Source: Plantibacter sp. PA-3-X8 (GTDB lineage Bacteria > Actinomycetota > Actinomycetes > Actinomycetales > Microbacteriaceae). Taken from it: DNA of 64,000 nucleotides. A model generated the notes under the pieces. The model had not been told where the DNA came from. It did no database searches and saw only the letters and a program-made list of their open reading frames with translations. How positions within the stretch are numbered: the first letter of the stretch is position 1; each line of letters starts with the position of its first letter. This document shows positions 7,914 to 15,358 of the stretch, one piece after another. The position numbers and the translations under genes were made by a program. The stretch is from positions 1,302,001 through 1,366,000 of the forward strand of contig NZ_CP033107.1 in the NCBI RefSeq assembly GCF_003856975.1. Direction: 5' to 3'.

Positions 7914-8910
7914 CCTCATGCCCCGTCCCCCGTTCGATCCCGAACTCACCCCCTTCCTCGCCGCGCTCGAGGCGCGCGGGCCGTTCAGGCTGACGACCGA
8001 GATGCTGCCGCGGATGCGCGGCCTCGACACGACCGAGGAGGCCCTCGACGAACGGCTGCGCTCGCGCGGGTTCGAGCGGCGCTCCCTCACGGTGCCCGGC
8101 CATCTCGGGGATCCGATCACGCTCGCTGTCGTCCAGCGGATCGGGCGCTCCGGCGCGACGACGGCGGTCTATACGATCCATGGCGGAGGGATGATGTTCG
8201 GTCATCACCTCGGCAACCTCGAGTCCTACGACGACTGGCTCCTGAACGACCACGACGTCGTGCTCATCAGCGTCGACTACCGCCTCCCCCCCGAGTACCC
8301 CGACCCGTACCCGGTCGAGGACTGCTACGCCGGACTCGTCTGGGTCGCGGAGCACGCGGATGAACTCGGTATCGACCCGGACCGCATCGTGATCGCCGGG
8401 CAGAGCGCTGGCGGCGGGCTCGCGGCCGGCACCGCCCTGCTCGCCCGGGACCGCCGTGGGCCGGCCCTCTTCGGGCAGATCCTCGTCTCGCCGATGCTCG
8501 ACGATCGGGATGCCACCGTGTCGACGATGCAGATCGACGGGGTCGGGGTCGCAGATCGGCAGATGACCCGGTTCGGCTGGGAGGCCTATCTCGGACACCG
8601 TCGCGCCGGTGAGGACGTTTCCATCTCCGCCGCGCCGGCGCGGGCGACCGATCTCACCGGGCTTCCGCGCACCTACCTCGACTGTGGCAGCGCCGAGGTG
8701 TTCCGTGACGAGACGGTCGCCTTTGCCAGCGCGATGTGGGCTGCGGGTGGCGACGCGGAACTGCACGTCTGGCCGGGGGCGTTCCACGGCTTCACGAGCA
8801 TGGTGCCGAGAGCCGCCATCTCGCGGGCCGCCATCGCGGCCCTGGCCGACTGGACGAGGCGACTGCTCGGAACACCCGCCGGCGAGGTCGCTCTGCCGGG
8901 TGCATCATGA
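7906..8910 (+). CDS. Alpha/beta hydrolase, hormone-sensitive-lipase-type esterase
   Basis: A 334-residue cytosolic esterase. The oxyanion motif HGGG is at 92-95, the nucleophile GQSAG has Ser167, the acid is Asp268 in VFRDE, and His294 is in WPGAFHGF, so the triad is complete. Families with this layout hydrolyse short acyl esters. The ATG lies within the end of the MFS gene and has AGGAG upstream, indicating coupled translation. Its end overlaps the convergent TauE/SafE gene by 6 bases. Confidence 0.88.
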   Translation: MSDLMPRPPFDPELTPFLAALEARGPFRLTTEMLPRMRGLDTTEEALDERLRSRGFERRSLTVPGHLGDPITLAVVQRIGRSGATTAVYTIHGGGMMFGHHLGNLESYDDWLLNDHDVVLISVDYRLPPEYPDPYPVEDCYAGLVWVAEHADELGIDPDRIVIAGQSAGGGLAAGTALLARDRRGPALFGQILVSPMLDDRDATVSTMQIDGVGVADRQMTRFGWEAYLGHRRAGEDVSISAAPARATDLTGLPRTYLDCGSAEVFRDETVAFASAMWAAGGDAELHVWPGAFHGFTSMVPRAAISRAAIAALADWTRRLLGTPAGEVALPGAS

Positions 8911-9726
8911 ACCGGTGAACTGCACCACGGTGTCCCAGGCCAGCTTCACGATGAGGATGGACAGGGTCACCAGGAACACGATGCGCACGAAGCCGCTTCC
9001 GCGTTTCGTCGCCATACGGGCGCCGATGAACCCTCCGGTGATGTTCATGACGGCCATGGCGAGACCGAGCGCGAGCAGGACCTCGCCATGCACCCCGTAC
9101 ACGACGAGGGCGGCGAGGTTCGTGGTGAGGTTGGCGATCTTCGCGTTGACGCTGGCTTGCAGGAAGCCGTACCCGAGCACGCCGACGATGAGGATGACGA
9201 AGAACGAACCCGTTCCCGGTCCGAGGATGCCGTCGTAGAAGCCCACCAGCAGCCCGATCAACGCCGCCCGCCAGGCGACGGCGGTGGCGCGGTCATGGCG
9301 GGGTTCGTGGTGCAGGCCCATGGTCGGCTTGAAGAGGGTGTACAGCGCCACAGCGATCACGGCCACGAGCACGATGGGCGTCAACACGTCGCGAGGGACG
9401 TACCGCGACAAGGCTGCACCGACGGTCGACCCGGCGTATGCACCGGCGACGAGGGGCACCAGGAGCACGAACTGCACCCTGATCTTGCGCAGGTACACCC
9501 AGCTCGCCGACAGGGTGCCGAAAAACGACGACAGCTTGTTCGTACCCAGGATGAAGGGGGTCGCGACGTCGCTCGGTACGGCGATGACGAGCGCGGGCAA
9601 CTGGATGAGTCCGCCGCCGCCGACGACCGCGTCGACCCAGCCGGCCACTCCCGCCGCGACGAGGAGGAGGACGAGCGCGGCCACCGAGACGGGGAGCCAT
9701 TCGGCGATCAGCGGTCCATCGAGCAC
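8905..9726 (-). CDS. TSUP (TauE/SafE) family permease
   Basis: A 273-residue membrane protein with about eight hydrophobic helices in two similar halves. GWVDAVVGGGGLIQLPAL in the first half and GFYDGILGPGTGSFF in the second are the paired signatures of the family, which exports sulfite, sulfoacetate or other organosulfur anions. The GTG start at 9726 is preceded 8 bases upstream by TAGGCT on the same strand (plus-strand 9735-9740), consistent with a leaderless message. The substrate cannot be read from the sequence; it faces the zinc-sensing ArsR gene divergently. Confidence 0.85.
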   Translation of the reverse strand: MLDGPLIAEWLPVSVAALVLLLVAAGVAGWVDAVVGGGGLIQLPALVIAVPSDVATPFILGTNKLSSFFGTLSASWVYLRKIRVQFVLLVPLVAGAYAGSTVGAALSRYVPRDVLTPIVLVAVIAVALYTLFKPTMGLHHEPRHDRATAVAWRAALIGLLVGFYDGILGPGTGSFFVILIVGVLGYGFLQASVNAKIANLTTNLAALVVYGVHGEVLLALGLAMAVMNITGGFIGARMATKRGSGFVRIVFLVTLSILIVKLAWDTVVQFTGS

Positions 9727-9814
9727 AGTCGCCCAGCCTAATCGTCAGAGTGATGATCCATCGGGCGGACGTCGAACGGGGTCTTCGAGGATTCAGGCGA
9801 TCCTGATGCATTCA

Positions 9815-9836
9815 CATCTGCTTATATGTATAGATG
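9815..9836. promoter_or_regulatory. Probable SmtB-type operator overlapping the arsR start
   Basis: An imperfect 22-bp palindrome, CATCT...AGATG, with an AT-rich core (GCTTATATGTAT) in a very GC-rich region. It overlaps the start codon of the ArsR gene. Its GCTTAT-N5/6-AGATG layout recurs at 10154-10169 before the histidine-rich gene. Confidence 0.5.
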
Positions 9837-10115
9837 AACGAGGATCTCGAACCCGCTGCCGAGTTGTTCAAGGCCCTGTCCTCCTCCTCGCGGTTGCGGT
9901 TGCTGCGCATCCTGGCCGCCGGCACGTCCACGGTCGGTCAGCTCGCCGAGCAGAGTCAGTTGTCGCAGCCGTTGGTCTCGCAGCACCTGCGGACGCTGCG
10001 ATCAGCCGGCCTCGTCTCCGTGCAACGGATCGGTCGAGAGGCGCACTACGACGTTGCCGACGTGCACGTCTCGCACATCGTCGACGATGCCGTGCAGCAC
10101 GCGCTCGAGGGATAG
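9834..10115 (+). CDS. ArsR/SmtB family zinc-responsive repressor
   Basis: A 93-residue winged-helix regulator, with its recognition helix in LSQPLVSQHLRTLRSAGLV (about 43-61). The last helix carries Asp76, His78, His89 and Glu92, matching the spacing of the alpha-5 zinc site of SmtB (Asp104, His106, His117, Glu120). It therefore most likely releases DNA when Zn(II) (or Co(II)) binds at the dimer interface. The absence of the CVC-type arsenic motif supports this. It is followed by a histidine-rich protein gene with a similar upstream motif, its likely target. Its promoter contains an AT-rich palindrome suggesting autoregulation. Confidence 0.85.
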   Translation: MNEDLEPAAELFKALSSSSRLRLLRILAAGTSTVGQLAEQSQLSQPLVSQHLRTLRSAGLVSVQRIGREAHYDVADVHVSHIVDDAVQHALEG

Positions 10116-10153
10116 CGAGAACCACTATCGATTAGCTGCATGTATTGCAATTC

Positions 10154-10169
10154 GCTTATGAATAAGATG
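10154..10169. promoter_or_regulatory. Operator-like motif before the histidine-rich gene
   Basis: GCTTATGAATAAGATG contains the perfect palindrome CTTAT-GA-ATAAG (10155-10166) and resembles the site at 9820-9836. It lies within an AT-rich promoter stretch (10130-10175). Binding by the neighbouring SmtB-type repressor is inferred. Confidence 0.5.
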
Positions 10170-10227
10170 TACTGATGACGCGTCGCCGCCCGTCGCGACA
10201 CCCGATCTCTTCCTTCGAAAGGCAATC

Positions 10228-10524
10228 ATGAGCACGACTGACATCCACGCCGAGCACTCCGTCACCGAGCACGAGCACGGTGCCGAATGCGGCCACGAGG
10301 CCGTGCAGCACGACGATCACACCGACTACGTGCACGGCACGCACCACCACGCTCTGCACGACGGTCACTACGACGAGCACGAGAGCGTCGCCGAGCACAC
10401 CGTCGCCGACCACGAGCACGGTGCGGCGTGCGGTCACGACGCCGTCGACCACGACGGTCACGTCGACTACGTTCACGACGGCCACCAGCACGCGGCGCAC
10501 GGCGAGCACTACGACGAGCACTGA
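10228..10524 (+). CDS. Histidine-rich putative zinc-binding protein with internal duplication
   Basis: A 98-residue protein with 26 histidines, many Asp/Glu and two cysteines, and no signal peptide or membrane segment. Residues 10-51 and 57-98 form two tandem copies with a 47-residue period (H10/H57, C21/C68, DYVH at 33-36 and 80-83). The composition strongly suggests a cytosolic metal buffer or chaperone for Zn(II), Ni(II) or Co(II). GAAAGG lies 5 bases before ATG 10228, and a strong terminator follows. Its position directly after an SmtB-type zinc sensor with a shared promoter motif makes zinc storage or delivery the best guess. Confidence 0.75.
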   Translation: MSTTDIHAEHSVTEHEHGAECGHEAVQHDDHTDYVHGTHHHALHDGHYDEHESVAEHTVADHEHGAACGHDAVDHDGHVDYVHDGHQHAAHGEHYDEH

Positions 10525-10543
10525 TCACACGTCGTCGTACGAC

Positions 10544-10581
10544 GCACGAGGGGGCCGGCTTTCGAGTCGGCCCCCTCGTGC
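10544..10581 (+). terminator. Strong terminator hairpin
   Basis: A perfect 14-bp GC-rich stem (10544-10557 with 10568-10581) around a 10-base loop, 20 bases after the histidine-rich gene. There is no long T-run, as is common in actinobacteria. Confidence 0.8.
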
Positions 10582-10638
10582 TGTTGAGGGGCTGGCGTTC
10601 GGTCAGTCCTCCGTCAGTCGTTGTTCCTCGGTGGCCGT

Positions 10639-10644
10639 TACGCT
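10639..10644 (+). promoter_or_regulatory. -10 box of a probable leaderless transcript
   Basis: TACGCT sits exactly 6 bases before ATG 10651, with no Shine-Dalgarno sequence between. Confidence 0.5.
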
Positions 10645-10650
10645 CGCTGC

Positions 10651-11004
10651 ATGGAACCGGACTGGATCGAACATCGGCGCTCGGAGGATCGGGAGCGACT
10701 GGGGTGGATGAAGCCTGTCGGTGAGGGGTTCGTCGTCATCGATCTCCTGGGCCGTCAGCGAACCGATGCGCTGGACTGGTTCCATGCCGAGGAGGCGCTC
10801 GACGAGATCGGCATCGGCTATCTCGCCGACCCGCACGAGCTTCGTCTGGAGGACGGCTCCTGGTTGCGCGTCCGGATCGCCGAGGTCTCGACCGCCGGTA
10901 TCCGGGTGAAGAAGGATGATTGGGGCGACATGACCGCCACGCAGCTGTACTACGAGGTGTCCTTCCCCGTGACCGAGGATCAGCTGCGACCGTTGCCGCG
11001 CTGA
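10651..11004 (+). CDS. Hypothetical protein
   Basis: A 117-residue, soluble, mixed alpha/beta protein rich in charged residues, with motifs such as ALDWFHAEEALDEIGIGYLA and, near the C-terminus, LYYEVSFPVTEDQLRP. I do not recognise a family. Coding composition is clear (GC-rich third positions) and the leaderless-type promoter supports expression of this frame. It is bracketed by a terminator upstream and a convergent gene downstream, so it is a single-gene unit. Confidence 0.65.
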   Translation: MEPDWIEHRRSEDRERLGWMKPVGEGFVVIDLLGRQRTDALDWFHAEEALDEIGIGYLADPHELRLEDGSWLRVRIAEVSTAGIRVKKDDWGDMTATQLYYEVSFPVTEDQLRPLPR

Positions 11005-11077
11005 GCGGCGTGGCGGCCCGCACGCTCCGGGCCACCACGGCCGGATGTCGGGATCGACGCCGCCGGGGGCAGGGGTG

Positions 11078-11710
11078 TCAGTTGCTGATCCGGAGCTCCT
11101 GCTGGGCGTATCGCAGGTCATCGGCCTGGGCGAGCATGAATCGGGCGAGGTCGGCGCGAGCGACGCGCAAACGGAACCGGTCGCCGGATCCGCTCGCGGT
11201 GCGCACCCTGACCGTTCCCGTTCCGGGCTTGTCGTGAGGCATCGTGACGACCACGGTCGTCCAGTCGCGATCAGAGCCGCGAATGGCCTCGCCCACCTCG
11301 GTGGACTCGGGCCCTAGCCTGAGCAGGCTGTAGCTCGCTCTGCTCACTGCCCGCATCAGCGGGCTGCGGGGGATCAGAATGCTCGGCCCCCAACTGAAGA
11401 CGAGTCGGCGGACTCCGTGCGTGCGCATCGCGGCCACGATGTTGCGCGTTCCGGCTGCGACGGGCATGTCCTGGGACCCGCCGACGATCTGTGGAGTCAG
11501 GGTGGCCAGGACGGCGTCGGCACCGCGGACGACGTCCTCAACGGCGACCGCGTCGGTCAGCTCGCCCTGCACGACCCGTAGTCGGTCGTGGCGCAGGTCG
11601 AGCTTCGCCGGATTGCGGATGAACGCCACCACGTCATGCCCGGCGGCGAGTGCCTGTTCGACCAGGTGGATACCGGTGCGCCCGGTGGCGCCGAAGATGA
11701 TCAGCTTCAT
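11078..11710 (-). CDS. NAD(P)H-binding protein, NmrA/atypical SDR type
   Basis: A 210-residue protein starting MKLIIFGATGRTGIHLV, the nucleotide-binding GATGRTG motif of atypical SDRs (NmrA, BVR-B, NAD-dependent epimerase-like). It lacks a YxxxK active site, as many members do; these act as redox sensors or quinone/flavin reductases. AAGGGAG lies 6 bases before ATG 11710. It is 26 bases downstream of the SDR at 11737 on the same strand, so both are in one operon, probably repressed by the TetR protein at 12523. Confidence 0.82.
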   Translation of the reverse strand: MKLIIFGATGRTGIHLVEQALAAGHDVVAFIRNPAKLDLRHDRLRVVQGELTDAVAVEDVVRGADAVLATLTPQIVGGSQDMPVAAGTRNIVAAMRTHGVRRLVFSWGPSILIPRSPLMRAVSRASYSLLRLGPESTEVGEAIRGSDRDWTTVVVTMPHDKPGTGTVRVRTASGSGDRFRLRVARADLARFMLAQADDLRYAQQELRISN

Positions 11711-11736
11711 GACGTCTCCCTTGCGGAGCCTGCGGG

Positions 11737-12402
11737 TCAGCTGTTGTAGGCGACGTAGTGCAGCTCGGCCTGCTGACGCTCGTCGTGCAACTGCGCCAGG
11801 GCCTCCGCGATGACCTCGGGCTCGGCGTCGGGGTGGCCGCCTCCGATGAGTGCGGTGATGCCCAGGTGCGCGACGTAGACGCCCTTCGGTTGCAGTGCGT
11901 TGTGCAGGTTGAGGGCCCAGTTGCGAAGTCCCGCTGCGGCGATGTTCACGTTGCCGAGGAAGGGCATGGGGCTGATGGATCCGCCGCCGGTCGTGATGAG
12001 GACGGTTCCCTTGCCTGCTGCGATCATGTCCGGCAGCACTGCCCCGACGGCGGCGAGCGCGCCCCCGAGATAGAAGTCGATCTGTGGTTGCAGGTTCTCC
12101 ATCGTCACCTCGAGGACGTCGACGGGCGTGAGGGACGGGTCCGCGGGCGAGAACTCGAGCACGTCGATCGGGCCGAGCGTGTCCGTGATCGAACGCAGGG
12201 CGGCGGTGACGGTGTCCGGTCGCCTGATGTCTGCAGCGAACCCGTGAGCGGTGATACCTTCGCCCGCGAGGGTCTGGGCGAGCGAGTCGAGCTTGGACTG
12301 CGTTCGTGCGACCAGCGCGACGTCGAAGCCCCTGCGTCCGAAGGCGCGGGCGATCTCGAGGCCGAGGCCCGGTCCGGCTCCGATGATGGTGATGAGCGGC
12401 AT
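11737..12402 (-). CDS. SDR-fold protein lacking the YxxxK pair
   Basis: A 221-residue Rossmann protein with GAGPGLG at 8-14 and the usual SDR strand order. Where the active-site YxxxK is expected there is NVNIAAAGLRNWAL, so the catalytic tyrosine and lysine are absent. Related sequences of this divergent SDR group share that loss, so it may bind NAD(P) without classical reductase chemistry. GAAAGGA precedes ATG 12402. It is the first gene of a two-gene operon divergent from a TetR gene, with two operator palindromes between. Confidence 0.75.
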   Translation of the reverse strand: MPLITIIGAGPGLGLEIARAFGRRGFDVALVARTQSKLDSLAQTLAGEGITAHGFAADIRRPDTVTAALRSITDTLGPIDVLEFSPADPSLTPVDVLEVTMENLQPQIDFYLGGALAAVGAVLPDMIAAGKGTVLITTGGGSISPMPFLGNVNIAAAGLRNWALNLHNALQPKGVYVAHLGITALIGGGHPDAEPEVIAEALAQLHDERQQAELHYVAYNS

Positions 12403-12456
12403 GATGTGTCCTTTCGAATCCCACGGGTTCGTGGGGTGTCGCGTCGTTGAGCTAAG

Positions 12457-12505
12457 TTGAGGGTGTCCTCAAACAAGCTCGAGCATAACTTGAGACCACC
12501 CTCAA
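12457..12505. promoter_or_regulatory. Twin TetR operators TTGAGG-N4-CCTCAA
   Basis: TTGAGGGTGTCCTCAA at 12457-12472 is a perfect palindrome. TTGAGACCACCCTCAA at 12490-12505 is a near copy with one arm mismatch. Their centres are 33 bp apart (three helical turns), between the divergent SDR operon and the TetR gene, which suggests cooperative autorepression. Confidence 0.75.
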
Positions 12506-12522
12506 TATCCATAGGAGCCGGC

Positions 12523-13086
12523 ATGACCGCGGAACGGAGTCTGCGTCGCGATGCTCAGTCGAACGTCGAGAAACTGCACGCGGCGGCGCTGGCGGTGTTC
12601 TCGGATCGAGGTCTGTCCGCTCCGTTGGAGGACATCGCGAAAGCAGCCGGGGTGAGCATCGGCACGCTCTACAACCGAGTGGGTTCGCGCGATCAGTTGA
12701 TCGATGCCGTCATCCCTGCGGTTGTGGGGGAGAAGCTCCTCGCGCTCAAAGAACGGACCATGGCGGAGCCGACTCCGCGAGCGCGGCTGGAGAGGTTCGT
12801 CACCTGCATGATCGACCTGCAGCTCAGCGATCCGGCCCTCAACGACGCGATGCTCCGGCGGTTCCCCGACGCAACGGCGCTCATCAACGCCTGCGATCGG
12901 TCAACGGCCTTGGGGGCGGAACTCATCGAGGATGCGCACGCCGCCGGTGTCCTCTCCCAGGACTTCACGACCGAAGACCTCATGGCGGTGTTGTGGATGG
13001 CGGGCACGGCGAGTCACGACCCGAGAGCGCCGTCCGGATGGCGACGACTCGTCGAGCGTGGTGTCGCTGCCGCCTGGATCGAGTAG
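12523..13086 (+). CDS. TetR/AcrR family repressor
   Basis: A 187-residue regulator with an N-terminal helix-turn-helix at about residues 15-62 (LEDIAKAAGVSIGTLYNRVG) and a C-terminal domain with no obvious ligand signature. ATG 12523 has TAGGAG 6 bases upstream; the longer frame from 12457 would read through both operators and is rejected. It probably represses itself and the divergent SDR/NmrA operon through the twin TTGAGG palindromes. The inducer is unknown. Confidence 0.87.
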   Translation: MTAERSLRRDAQSNVEKLHAAALAVFSDRGLSAPLEDIAKAAGVSIGTLYNRVGSRDQLIDAVIPAVVGEKLLALKERTMAEPTPRARLERFVTCMIDLQLSDPALNDAMLRRFPDATALINACDRSTALGAELIEDAHAAGVLSQDFTTEDLMAVLWMAGTASHDPRAPSGWRRLVERGVAAAWIE

Positions 13087-13231
13087 ATCCGGCGGCTGAC
13101 GGTCGCCGTCACCAGCGCGACGTTCACGGGTCCGTGCGGCTGCAGTTGGGCGCCGGGGTGGCGGCCTCAGCTCTCGACCTCCGCCTGCGGGCGCTCGTGG
13201 ACCTCGTCATCGTTGTGCTGACCTGATGACG

Positions 13232-13263
13232 ACTTTGATTAATTAGTCATGAAAGTTCTTGAC
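13232..13263. promoter_or_regulatory. AT-rich regulatory stretch before the GH26 gene
   Basis: ACTTT (13232-13236) and AAAGT (13252-13256) form an inverted pair around TGATTAATTAGTCA, itself nearly palindromic. AAAGTTCTTGAC at 13252-13263 resembles the GntR-region motif AAAGTTGCTTGAC at 15292-15304 except for one base. Shared control with the esterase/ABC operon is possible but unproven. Confidence 0.4.
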
Positions 13264-13329
13264 CTCTGAAGGGAGACAGGGGAGCCTGTTGGGACCGCCG
13301 CTTCAACGAGGAAGCGCGGGGAGGAGACG

Positions 13330-14340
13330 ATGATGAAATCACATGTTCGTGCCGGACGACTGGCGCTCGCCACCGCGCTCGTGCTCGGCTTGGCAGGAGC
13401 GGCGGTCGGGCAACCGGCACCCGCTGAGGCGTTCCCGGCCAAGACGAAAGCGTCGGTGATCCAGTACCTCCGTTCGATCACCGGCTCGAACGTCGTGTCG
13501 GGCCAGCACAACAAGGAGCCCGCGAGTGCGCCGGGCCAGTACACCCAGCAAGTGAAGGACATCACCGGTCAGTATCCCGGTCTCTGGGGCGGTGACCTGA
13601 TGTTCCGAGCGCAGGACGCGGCCAACCGTCAGCGAGTGATCGATCAGGCGAAGACCGAGTGGGCGAACGGTTCGCTCGTCGCGTTGACGTGGCATGCATG
13701 CTCACCGACCGGCCCCTCGACCTGTGAGTTCGACGGCGGTGTCAAGACGCAGATCACCAACGCGCAGTTCACGCAGATCGTCACGGGCGGCACCGCTCTC
13801 AACACCACCTGGCGGCAGCGGATGGCCGAGGTCGTCCCATATCTGCGGCAGCTCAAGGACGCCGGAGTCCCGGTCCTCTTCCGGCCCTTCCATGAGATGA
13901 ACGAGACCTGGAACTGGTGGGGCGGCCGATCGGGAGCGAACGGCGGGGCGAAGATCTTCCAGCAGATGCGTGACTACTTCGACTCACAGGGGCTCGACAA
14001 CCTCATCTGGGTGTGGAACGTGCAGGACAACCCGGCGGGAGGGTGGGCGAACTACTACCCGGGGAACTCCTACGTCGACGTGGTCTCACTCGACGTCTGG
14101 TACAAGAACTATCCGAGCGCGGCCGACTACCAGCAGATGCAGACGATCGCCGGTACGAAGCCGATCGCGATCGCGGAGTTGGGGAAGGCGCCGGATGCGA
14201 ACCTCCTGCAGTCGCAAACGCGTTGGTCGTACTTCATGATCTGGTCGGAGCAACTGCGTGGCAACAACTCCAATGCCGAGATCCAGAACGCGTACTTCCA
14301 TCCGCGGGTGTTCAATCAGGGCGAAGTGGTCCTGCCGTAG
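13330..14340 (+). CDS. Secreted beta-mannanase, glycoside hydrolase family 26
   Basis: A 336-residue exported endo-1,4-beta-mannanase. Residues 1-34 form a Sec signal peptide with a probable cut after AEA. The catalytic domain fills the rest: RPFHEMN holds the acid/base Glu189, and IAIAELGKAP holds the nucleophile Glu283, the two family markers. There is no carbohydrate-binding module or wall anchor, so it is released to the medium. GGGAGGAG precedes the double ATG at 13330/13333; the first is used. It stands alone between a TetR gene and a convergent GntR gene. It is expected to cut mannan or glucomannan into oligosaccharides for the importers downstream. Confidence 0.88.
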   Translation: MMKSHVRAGRLALATALVLGLAGAAVGQPAPAEAFPAKTKASVIQYLRSITGSNVVSGQHNKEPASAPGQYTQQVKDITGQYPGLWGGDLMFRAQDAANRQRVIDQAKTEWANGSLVALTWHACSPTGPSTCEFDGGVKTQITNAQFTQIVTGGTALNTTWRQRMAEVVPYLRQLKDAGVPVLFRPFHEMNETWNWWGGRSGANGGAKIFQQMRDYFDSQGLDNLIWVWNVQDNPAGGWANYYPGNSYVDVVSLDVWYKNYPSAADYQQMQTIAGTKPIAIAELGKAPDANLLQSQTRWSYFMIWSEQLRGNNSNAEIQNAYFHPRVFNQGEVVLP

Positions 14341-14431
14341 GCGGGATGCCGTGACCTCGTCGGTCCGCGCCCGCTCTGACCGCGCGGCCGCCGGGGTCAC
14401 GGTCGGGGCCCTCGTGAACGGGTGCGACGAC

Positions 14432-15157
14432 TCAGCGGATCCCCAGCAGTGCGGCGACCCGCTGGCGGAGCCCGGCTCGAACGAGCCTGGCGTGCTCTCG
14501 AGCGGCGGTTCTCGCGTCATCGGGCTTTCCCGCAGCGACGGCGTCGAACAGCTGCTCGTGGACCGCGAGCGAATCCACGGTGCTCTCGTCGCGGACGAGT
14601 CGGCCCCCGTAGGCGGAACGCTGTGTCGAGACCAACGCGCTCTCGATCCCGTCGAGGAGGAAAGACAGCACTTCGCTGCCCGCTGCGTCGATGAGGGCCG
14701 CATGGAACTCGCCGTTGGCCACGCCGAGTGCATCGCCCGACGCCGCGTCGCGCATGCGCCCGAGCGCGGATCGAGCGGAGTCCACTGCGTGGGATGCCGA
14801 AGGCGACGACTGTTCGGCGGCGCGCTGGGCGACGAATTCGTCGAGGAAGTCCCTGATCTGCGCGAGCTCGATGAGACGCTGCGGGTCCCGTCGGACCAGT
14901 GCGCCGAGTTGGATCCCGAGCACCTGGCTCGTCGGACGGGTGACCGTGCCTCTGCGGCCGCGGCCCAATTCGATCAGACCCCGGCCGCTGAGGATCTTCA
15001 GGACCTCGCGGACGGTCGCCCGGCTGATCCCGTACCGCTCGGAGAGCTCGGACTCACTGGGAAGCTTCGCGCCGAACTCGAACTCGTCGGCGATCCGCTG
15101 CTGCAGGGCGTCGGCGATGTCCTCGACCCGCGTCTCGGTGGATCCTGCGTGTTCCAT
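14432..15157 (-). CDS. GntR family regulator, FadR/FCD type
   Basis: A 241-residue repressor. The winged helix-turn-helix spans about 12-75 (LPSESELSERYGISRATVREVLK), followed by an all-helical FCD ligand domain whose usual metal-binding Asp/His pattern (for example FHAALIDAA) is visible. It is divergent from the esterase and LplABC-type operon. Three copies of an AAAGTTG-type motif lie between the two promoters, so repression of that operon, relieved by an imported sugar or its breakdown acid, is the likely role. Confidence 0.85.
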   Translation of the reverse strand: MEHAGSTETRVEDIADALQQRIADEFEFGAKLPSESELSERYGISRATVREVLKILSGRGLIELGRGRRGTVTRPTSQVLGIQLGALVRRDPQRLIELAQIRDFLDEFVAQRAAEQSSPSASHAVDSARSALGRMRDAASGDALGVANGEFHAALIDAAGSEVLSFLLDGIESALVSTQRSAYGGRLVRDESTVDSLAVHEQLFDAVAAGKPDDARTAAREHARLVRAGLRQRVAALLGIR

Positions 15158-15165
15158 GACGTGAA

Positions 15166-15219
15166 GGTATCAGACAACTTTCCACGTCAAGGCGAGTTCT
15201 TTCAAAGTTGTCTGACACC
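15166..15219. promoter_or_regulatory. Inverted pair of GntR operators
   Basis: Two 16-bp elements face each other: AAAGTTGTCTGACACC at 15204-15219 and its inverted copy with one base change at 15166-15181. The perfectly paired part is 12 bp (15170-15181 with 15204-15215). Each element contains TGTCTGACA or a near version, the usual GntR TGT..ACA half-site layout. Confidence 0.72.
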
Positions 15220-15291
15220 ATTAGCGATGAGATCACTAGATTGTCGTGCCAAAACTCGGGACTTTGCGCTCTCGAAGGGGTTCTGCTTGAA

Positions 15292-15310
15292 AAAGTTGCT
15301 TGACAACTTT
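15292..15310. promoter_or_regulatory. Third GntR-type operator before the esterase
   Basis: AAAGTTG-CTTGA-CAACTTT is a perfect 7-bp inverted repeat about 50 bases before the esterase start, related to the two elements at 15166-15219. Confidence 0.6.
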
Positions 15311-15358
15311 ACGGCCCTGGAGCAGGATCGATCCATCAACGACGATGGGAGTCACGTG

